NCBI GenBank assembly: GCA_016744275.1
Contig: JADGEP010000169.1
Span: forward strand, 1-8,092
From: Candidatus Krumholzibacteriia bacterium
GTDB lineage: Bacteria > Krumholzibacteriota > Krumholzibacteriia > LZORAL124-64-63
Length of the DNA: 8,092 nucleotides
Direction of reading: 5' to 3'
Within the stretch, counting starts at the first letter, position 1. Each line of letters opens with the position of its first letter. This document shows positions 1 through 4,175 of this stretch, one piece after another. The notes beneath the pieces were generated by a model, which had not been told where the DNA came from, did no database searches, and worked only from the letters and a program-made list of their open reading frames with translations. Position numbers and translations under genes: made by a program.

Positions 1-752
1 GCGTTGAAGATGCCTATATTCACTTCAACAACATCGGCGGCAAGCAATTTGACGTCATGGTTGGTCAGTTCCAGACCTCGGATCCGTTGATGAAGCGCGA
101 ACTGCGCCTCACCTATGACGACTACCAGATCTACCGCACCAAAATCGGAGACTCGAGCAACGATTTGACCTATGACCGCGGCGTGATGGTGACCTACGAT
201 TTCGAGTCCACCGGTACCGGCCTGGTCGGTTTGGTGGTCAATGGCAACGGCAAGCCCGACGCTGAAGAGAATCGCAAATACGACAACGACAAGTACAAGA
301 ACTACGGCTTCCGCGCAATCCAACGGGTGGCTGACCCGATGAACGTGGGCTACTACTTCTACACTGGCAAAGAGTTGGGCGAATCCGGATTCAAAAATGA
401 AGTGACGTACCACGGCCCGGATTTCACTTTGGGCAACGGCATGTTTGACCTCACCTTCCAGTACCTGTTCCGCAAGGACACCGATCCGAATTTCACAGGC
501 ATGGACGTTGATGTGGAAACCCAGGGCTTGGTGGCTGAACTGGTCATCGCGCCCCAGCGAGACCGTTCCCGCAACTACTTCACCCTGCTGTACAACCAGA
601 TCGATTCCGACTGGGACCAGCACGATTACGAAACGTACACCGTGGCGGCGACTCGCCTGATGGCCCGCAACGTGCGCGCGACCGTGGAGTTCACGCGCAA
701 TGTTGAATTGGAGACGAACCGTGGTGTGATCGGTTTGGTGACGGGCTTCTAA
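1..752 (+). CDS. Outer-membrane beta-barrel (porin-like) protein, C-terminal part
   Basis: The reading frame is already open at the left edge (first full codon at base 3) and ends with TAA at 750-752, giving 249 visible residues. The 5' end and any signal peptide lie outside the window. What is visible looks like an outer-membrane beta-barrel: repeated short amphipathic strands rich in aromatic and alternating hydrophobic residues (for example NYFTLLYNQI, FDLTFQYLF, RATVEFTRNV), separated by Asp/Asn/Gly-rich loops. The last residue is phenylalanine after a strand (GVIGLVTGF), which is the usual signal recognised by the BAM insertion machinery. The stretch VGQFQTSDPLMKRELRLTY near the start resembles porins of the phosphate-selective O/P type, some of which sit beside multihaem cytochrome genes; that family link is from memory. 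It is followed by a terminator, so it is probably the last gene of its transcript. The substrate cannot be told from the sequence. Confidence 0.75.
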   Translation, partial: VEDAYIHFNNIGGKQFDVMVGQFQTSDPLMKRELRLTYDDYQIYRTKIGDSSNDLTYDRGVMVTYDFESTGTGLVGLVVNGNGKPDAEENRKYDNDKYKNYGFRAIQRVADPMNVGYYFYTGKELGESGFKNEVTYHGPDFTLGNGMFDLTFQYLFRKDTDPNFTGMDVDVETQGLVAELVIAPQRDRSRNYFTLLYNQIDSDWDQHDYETYTVAATRLMARNVRATVEFTRNVELETNRGVIGLVTGF

Positions 753-783
753 GCCTGCGCAGGCACACCTGTTCTTATCCTCG

Positions 784-825
784 AAAAAACACGGCCCGCC
801 ACAAGGTGCGGGCCGTGTTATTATT
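784..825 (+). terminator. Rho-independent terminator after the porin-like gene
   Basis: A perfect 12-bp stem, AACACGGCCCGC (788-799) with GCGGGCCGTGTT (808-819), encloses an 8-nt loop. It begins 35 bases after the porin-like stop codon. The 3' side is only moderately U-rich (ATTATT). A run of six A at 784-789 precedes and partly overlaps the stem, so the element would also be a good terminator on the opposite strand. Confidence 0.8.
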
Positions 826-828
826 GAG

Positions 829-844
829 AGAGCCACCCGGCTCT
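829..844 (+). other. Small hairpin in the leader of the DUF1801 gene
   Basis: AGAGCC (829-834) pairs perfectly with GGCTCT (839-844) around an ACCC loop. It lies between the preceding terminator and the ribosome binding site GAGGGA at 851. It could be a leader structure or simply a chance dyad; no function is visible. I found no clear promoter between 752 and 869. Confidence 0.35.
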
Positions 845-868
845 GAACTCGAGGGAAAGAAGCTTCCA

Positions 869-1249
869 ATGCCGATGGACTCTGAATCCGAACAACTGTG
901 GGAAAACGTCGCTCCAGACCTGCAACCGCTGTGCCGAAAACTGCGCGAGTTGGTGGTGGGTCTTGACCCGCAATGCACCGAAATCGTGTGGCTGAAGCAG
1001 GGCATTGCCAGCTACGGCGTGGGACCGAAGAAGATGTCCGAGCATTACGTATACATCGCCCCGAAATCCCAACACGTCAATTTTGGCTTCTATTACGGAG
1101 CGAGCCTGGATGATCCTGCCGGCCTGATGGAAGGCTCCGGTAAACAAATGCGGCATATCAAGCTTCGAAATCCGGCTGAGGCTCAGTCTGCGCCAATGGA
1201 AGCCTTGATCGTAAAAGCCATTGCCGAACGGAAGCAGGCCTTGTCGTGA
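869..1249 (+). CDS. DUF1801 (YdhG-like) domain protein
   Basis: A 126-residue cytoplasmic protein with no signal peptide or membrane segment. It matches the DUF1801/YdhG-like family by recognisable motifs: WLKQGIASYGVGPKKMSEHY at about 41-60, YIAPKSQHVNFGFYYGASL at about 62-80, DDPAGLMEGSGKQMRHIKL at about 81-99, then a C-terminal helix. Length fits the family, which has no established biochemical role. The start is taken at ATG 869 because GAGGGA/AAGAAG lies just upstream (851-862). ATG 875, two codons later, is also possible. A GTG at 806 in the same frame is unlikely because it falls inside the upstream terminator. Its stop codon overlaps the start of the next gene by four bases, so the two are probably translationally coupled. 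Confidence 0.85.
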   Translation: MPMDSESEQLWENVAPDLQPLCRKLRELVVGLDPQCTEIVWLKQGIASYGVGPKKMSEHYVYIAPKSQHVNFGFYYGASLDDPAGLMEGSGKQMRHIKLRNPAEAQSAPMEALIVKAIAERKQALS

Positions 1250-1911
1250 TTGCGCTCAAGAACGCACTCTGGGTCTTCTGCTTCTGCGCGATGCCGCTGA
1301 CTGCCGTGGCTCTCGATACAGTCGAAATCCTGTCCTCCACCGCCAGTTTACGTGAAGAATCATTCGGCTCCTCGTCGCCCACACCTGCCTGGTGCTGGTG
1401 GGAAAACGACCCTCTCGTGCCGGGCGAGATTCAGGCGACACAGTCCGACGGATATGGGAACTACGGATGCCTGGAGCAATGGTTTGTGCACTGCGACAGC
1501 GACAGCCTGGTTTTTCGGGGAAGCTGGTCGGCGGTGGAGTCGAACAACTTTTCTTCATCCCACTATGCCGTAGAGCTGACCAGCACCGTGCGCCTGACAG
1601 CCATCACGGTGCTGTACGCCTGTCGCCAGGTCGAGGGTGACCTGGAAGACGATGAACACATCCTGACGATCGCCGCTGTGGGTGGGGATATGACGCCGTT
1701 GCTGGCGGCTGGTTCGGCTTTGGATGAGGTCACCCGAGCGTTTTTGCCGGGTGAGTACGAAGTAAAGCTGAGGGTCAATGCCCGCGAAGTCCGCAGCGCC
1801 GATGCCGGCCGCGACGCCTATACAGGCCAGGTCCGGTTGGTGTGGGGTGACCAGGGGCCGGTGGCCGAATCAGCCTTGAGCTGGGGAACACTCAAGGCCT
1901 TGTATCGATAG
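1246..1911 (+). CDS. Secreted four-cysteine protein of unknown function
   Basis: Not recognised. The 221-residue protein begins at GTG 1246, overlapping the previous stop as GTGA, with AGG at 1236-1238 as a well-placed ribosome binding site. Residues 1-22 form a signal peptide: a basic start (MIALKNA), a hydrophobic core, and a likely cut after AVA. The mature part has four cysteines (50, 75, 83, 126), an even number that would suit two disulfides in an oxidising compartment. It is rich in short beta-strand-like segments. The C-terminal part, LPGEYEVKLRVNAR (168-181) then YTGQVRLVW (192-200), looks like the closing strands of a beta-sandwich. The chain ends with the short segment SWGTLKALYR after a small Pro/Ala/Glu linker. 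An envelope or extracellular location is inferred. Coupling to the DUF1801 gene does not reveal a role, and no catalytic motif is visible. Confidence 0.75.
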   Translation: MIALKNALWVFCFCAMPLTAVALDTVEILSSTASLREESFGSSSPTPAWCWWENDPLVPGEIQATQSDGYGNYGCLEQWFVHCDSDSLVFRGSWSAVESNNFSSSHYAVELTSTVRLTAITVLYACRQVEGDLEDDEHILTIAAVGGDMTPLLAAGSALDEVTRAFLPGEYEVKLRVNAREVRSADAGRDAYTGQVRLVWGDQGPVAESALSWGTLKALYR

Positions 1912-1917
1912 TGCTTT

Positions 1918-3018
1918 CTAGACCGCAAACCGGAAGTGCATGATGTCGCCATCCTTCACCACGTAGGACTTGCCTTCCAGGCGCATCAACCCGGCTTCCT
2001 TGACTGCCTGCTCACCTTTGTGAACCATCAGCGCGTCATAGTGGTAGACATCGGCCTTGATGAAACCGCGCTCGAAATCGGTGTGGATTACGCCTGCGGC
2101 CTGGGGCGCGAGGAAACCTTGGTGGAACGTCCAGGCCCTCACTTCTTTTTCGCCGGCGGTGAAATACGTGCTCAGCTTCAACAACTTGTACCCGGCCCGG
2201 ATGACCCGATTCAAGCCCGCTTCTTCCAGGCCCAGGTCGGCCAGAAATTCAGCCTTATCTTCGCCTTCAAGTTCAGCCAACTCAGCCTCGATGCTGCCAC
2301 AGAGAGCCACCACTTCAGCGCCTTCAGCCGCGGCATACTCGCACACTTTTTGGTAGTGCTTGTTTTGCGTCGGGTCGGCCAAGTCCGTTTCGTCCACGTT
2401 GGCCACAAAGAGGCTGGGCTTCTGCGTGATCAGGGCAAGGTCACGGATCAATAGCAGGTCATCGGGCTTGATATCCATCGAGCGCACGGGTCGGCCCGCT
2501 TCCAACACCGGCCGCACCTGCTCCAAAACCGCCTGGGTTTTGAGGGATTCCTTGTCGCCGCTGCGCGATTTTTTCTGCACCGTTTCGATGCGTTTGTTGA
2601 CCGACTCCAGGTCGGCCAGGATCAATTCCAACTCGATGACTTCAATGTCCCGGATGGGATCAACCGAACCATCGACGTGGACGATCTCTTCATTTTCGAA
2701 ACAGCGCACGACGTGGGCGATGGCGTTGGTCTCGCGAATGTGACCCAGGAATTTGTTGCCCAGGCCTTCGCCCTTGGAGGCGCCGGCCACCAATCCTGCG
2801 ATGTCTACAAAGACCATCGTGGTGGGGATCAGTTTCTGGGGCGGGATGAATTTGGCGATTTCATCCAGGCGTTTGTCCGGCACGCTGACAACGCCTTTAT
2901 TGGGTTCGATGGTGCAAAAGGGAAAATTGTTGGCTTCAGCCTTGTTCGAAGTCAAGGCGTTGTAAATGGTGGACTTGCCCACATTTGGCAGTCCCACAAT
3001 TCCACATTGAAAACCCAT
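1918..3018 (-). CDS. ychF: Redox-regulated/Obg-like ATPase YchF
   Basis: A 366-residue protein matching the universal YchF/OLA1 family (E. coli YchF is 363 residues). This family belongs to the TRAFAC P-loop GTPase class, prefers ATP, and binds ribosomes. Visible motifs: P-loop GLPNVGKST (9-17), switch region around NFPFCTIEPN (31-40), G3 DIAGLV (72-77), and NVDE (207-210) where ordinary GTPases have NKxD, the change associated with ATP preference. A charged helical, probably coiled-coil insert lies at about 125-170. A C-terminal TGS domain spans about 280-364 (VRAWTFHQG, APQAAGVIHTDFERGFIKA, DGDIMHFRF). The start is set at ATG 3018 because the family begins MGFxCGIVGLPNVGKST. An in-frame GTG at 3039 would add seven unconserved residues, and AAAGGG lies between the two as a ribosome binding site. 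It meets the upstream plus-strand gene tail to tail with 6 bp between stops and no visible terminator. Confidence 0.97.
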   Translation of the reverse strand: MGFQCGIVGLPNVGKSTIYNALTSNKAEANNFPFCTIEPNKGVVSVPDKRLDEIAKFIPPQKLIPTTMVFVDIAGLVAGASKGEGLGNKFLGHIRETNAIAHVVRCFENEEIVHVDGSVDPIRDIEVIELELILADLESVNKRIETVQKKSRSGDKESLKTQAVLEQVRPVLEAGRPVRSMDIKPDDLLLIRDLALITQKPSLFVANVDETDLADPTQNKHYQKVCEYAAAEGAEVVALCGSIEAELAELEGEDKAEFLADLGLEEAGLNRVIRAGYKLLKLSTYFTAGEKEVRAWTFHQGFLAPQAAGVIHTDFERGFIKADVYHYDALMVHKGEQAVKEAGLMRLEGKSYVVKDGDIMHFRFAV

Positions 3019-3221
3019 TCGGTGAGGCCCTTTCGACACACGTATCCATCCGGATGCACGCTTCAGTAAATGTTGCCCATGGAGATCAGATGAGGATCAG
3101 ACTCCGGCTTTGCCACAGATTCGTGGTCAGCCGACCGATACCTGCACCCCCAAAAAAGCGCGCTTTGGCCGAGACGCAAGTCCTTTTGTCATTTTGGTGA
3201 GAGCTGTGCGGGCGGTCATGG

Positions 3222-3248
3222 AAAAAGGGCCGGGATTTCTCCCGGCCC
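3222..3248 (-). terminator. Terminator of the small basic exported protein gene
   Basis: A perfect 9-bp GC-rich stem, GGGCCGGGA (3227-3235) with TCCCGGCCC (3240-3248), has a 4-nt loop. Read on the minus strand it is followed by five T (the complement of AAAAA at 3222-3226). It begins 31 bases beyond the stop of the minus-strand gene ending at 3280, so it terminates that transcript before ychF. Confidence 0.85.
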
Positions 3249-3279
3249 ATATCGTTGGTGTCAATCGCGGTCGCGGTGT

Positions 3280-3780
3280 CTAATCGTCGTAGCGATCATG
3301 GTCACGATAGTCGTTGTTGCGATGGCCATCTCCCCGGTAGTAGTCGGTGCCGCAGCGCTGGTCGTAACGGCTCGCGTTCACATACTTTCTCCAGGACTTT
3401 TTGTGTTTTGCCGCCCGAACCATCTGGCGGGGCAGTTCGTACCAGCGCCCGATTTCGGTCCAGCGATAGCCCTGGCTCTTGAGCTTCAGTAACCGGCGTT
3501 TGGGGATGCCGGTGTACGAAGACAGGCGTTGGGCGATCTTGCGGTCCCGTTTGCTGACGCGGTATTCGACGTGGCGTCGGACCGGCAACGGGGCTCGGCG
3601 CACGGTGCGCAAACGTTCGGAATGTCCCGTGTCGACTCGCACCACACCATAGGGAGTGCGGACCTTGGCCTTCACACGAACTCCCGCTTCCGCCTCATTC
3701 ACGGCGCCGAACAGGAACAGTGCGATTGCCGTCAGACTGAGCACGCTCCAGATGATGATGTTGGTTTGTTTGGTTTTCAT
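3280..3780 (-). CDS. Small exported, strongly basic protein of unknown function
   Basis: Not recognised as a named family. The start at ATG 3780 is supported by a near-perfect Shine-Dalgarno, GAGGAGG, ending six bases upstream; the frame runs further upstream but without such a site. The 166-residue product has a signal peptide: MKTKQ, hydrophobic 8-26, and a likely cut after AEA at 32. The mature part is very rich in Arg/Lys. Residues 74-135 look helical and compact, with a repeated helix-loop-helix feel: IAQRLSSYTGIPKRRLLKLK (82-101), then YRWTEIGRWYELPRQMVRAA (105-124), then a KHKKSWRKYV tail. The last 30 residues are a low-complexity Tyr/Asp/Arg/His tail ending DRYDD, which could bind metal ions or be disordered. 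There is one cysteine (143). An HTH-like reading of the middle is possible, but the signal peptide argues for an envelope protein. It has its own promoter and terminator, so it is monocistronic. Confidence 0.8.
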   Translation of the reverse strand: MKTKQTNIIIWSVLSLTAIALFLFGAVNEAEAGVRVKAKVRTPYGVVRVDTGHSERLRTVRRAPLPVRRHVEYRVSKRDRKIAQRLSSYTGIPKRRLLKLKSQGYRWTEIGRWYELPRQMVRAAKHKKSWRKYVNASRYDQRCGTDYYRGDGHRNNDYRDHDRYDD

Positions 3781-3875
3781 TGTCGTCCTCCTCTTTCGGC
3801 TTCCCGTTGTGGGTTGCAACTGTGAGGACTATCGCAATGGTTGTGCCTTGACGCTGGGGTCTAGGTAACTCCTAA

Positions 3876-3881
3876 ATTATA
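3876..3881 (-). promoter_or_regulatory. -10 element of the basic exported protein gene
   Basis: The minus strand reads a perfect TATAAT here, in an AT-rich pocket (about 3872-3900) within otherwise GC-rich DNA. Transcription would start near 3869, leaving a leader of about 90 nt before the ATG at 3780. No good -35 hexamer is found at 16-18 bp; an upstream TTGC lies just before the -10 but is not a canonical extended -10. An activator may therefore be needed. Confidence 0.55.
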
Positions 3882-4010
3882 AAGCAAATACAAGGTTTTA
3901 GCCGTTTTTAGTTGACCCCCAAAATGCGTCCACAAATAAGGACACGCTCCAAATCCGCCGCGACACGTGTACCTGAGAGTACGTTTTTAGGGCCCACGGG
4001 CCCCGATTCC

Positions 4011-4026
4011 GTCAACCCCGGTTGAC
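4011..4026. promoter_or_regulatory. 16-bp dyad, candidate operator upstream of the nuclease promoter
   Basis: GTCAACC (4011-4017) and GGTTGAC (4020-4026) are perfect inverted repeats separated by CC. The dyad centre lies roughly 25 bp upstream of the proposed -35 element, a place where activators and some repressors bind. A further half-site, GTTGACC, occurs at 3911-3917 in the same intergenic region. The site could be a regulator-binding dyad. The right half includes a TTGACA (4022-4027), but no -10 lies at a workable distance from it. Confidence 0.45.
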
Positions 4027-4042
4027 ATCTCACCTGAGTGGT

Positions 4043-4070
4043 TTGATTTTTCCTCAGATTATGATAAAAT
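4043..4070 (+). promoter_or_regulatory. Probable sigma-70-type promoter of the secreted nuclease gene
   Basis: A -35-like TTGATT (4043-4048) is separated by 16 bp from TAAAAT (4065-4070). That hexamer is preceded by TG at 4062-4063, giving an extended -10 (TGATAAAAT). The predicted start of transcription is near 4077, about 100 nt before the chosen ATG at 4176. An inverted repeat, TCCTCA (4051-4056) with TGAGGA (4071-4076), brackets the -10. Confidence 0.55.
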
Positions 4071-4147
4071 TGAGGACGAGATTACTGATCGAATCCACGA
4101 GTTCCTATGCTGCCGTCATCCATTCTGGTGCGATGGTCCTGCGAAGC

Positions 4148-4159
4148 TAAGAGCTCTTA
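4148..4159. repeat. 12-bp perfect palindrome in the nuclease leader
   Basis: TAAGAGCTCTTA is fully self-complementary and ends five bases before the GAGG ribosome binding site (4165-4168) of the nuclease gene. With no loop it is more likely a DNA-level protein site or chance than an RNA hairpin. Confidence 0.35.
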
Positions 4160-4175
4160 CGCCCGAGGTCCCGGA

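Noticed and set aside
806..868. GTG start at 806 for the DUF1801 gene
   Set aside because: It lies inside the loop and stem of the preceding terminator and adds residues not seen in the family.
1936..2454. Plus-strand open frame opposite ychF
   Set aside because: Antisense shadow of a universally conserved gene; no ribosome binding site and no recognisable domain.
3047..3056. Palindrome CATCCGGATG upstream of ychF
   Set aside because: Ten bases, with no nearby promoter elements or repeat copies to suggest a role.
3060..3170. Minus-strand segment with AAAGCCGGAGTC resembling part of a cobalamin riboswitch
   Set aside because: The rest of the conserved core and the needed length are missing, and ychF is not a gene expected to be under B12 control.
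3990..4003. GGGCCC-AC-GGGCCC as a terminator for a minus-strand transcript
   Set aside because: The loop is too small, there is no T-run after the stem on the minus strand (it is followed by TAAAAAC), and no gene ends there.
4022..4065. Consensus TTGACA (4022-4027) as the -35 for TATGAT (4060-4065)
   Set aside because: The spacer is 32 bp, far outside the workable range; TTGATT with the extended TGATAAAAT fits better.
4107..4175. Earlier in-frame ATG for the nuclease (23 extra residues)
   Set aside because: No Shine-Dalgarno sequence precedes it, and it would place a polar stretch before a standard signal peptide that starts at 4176.
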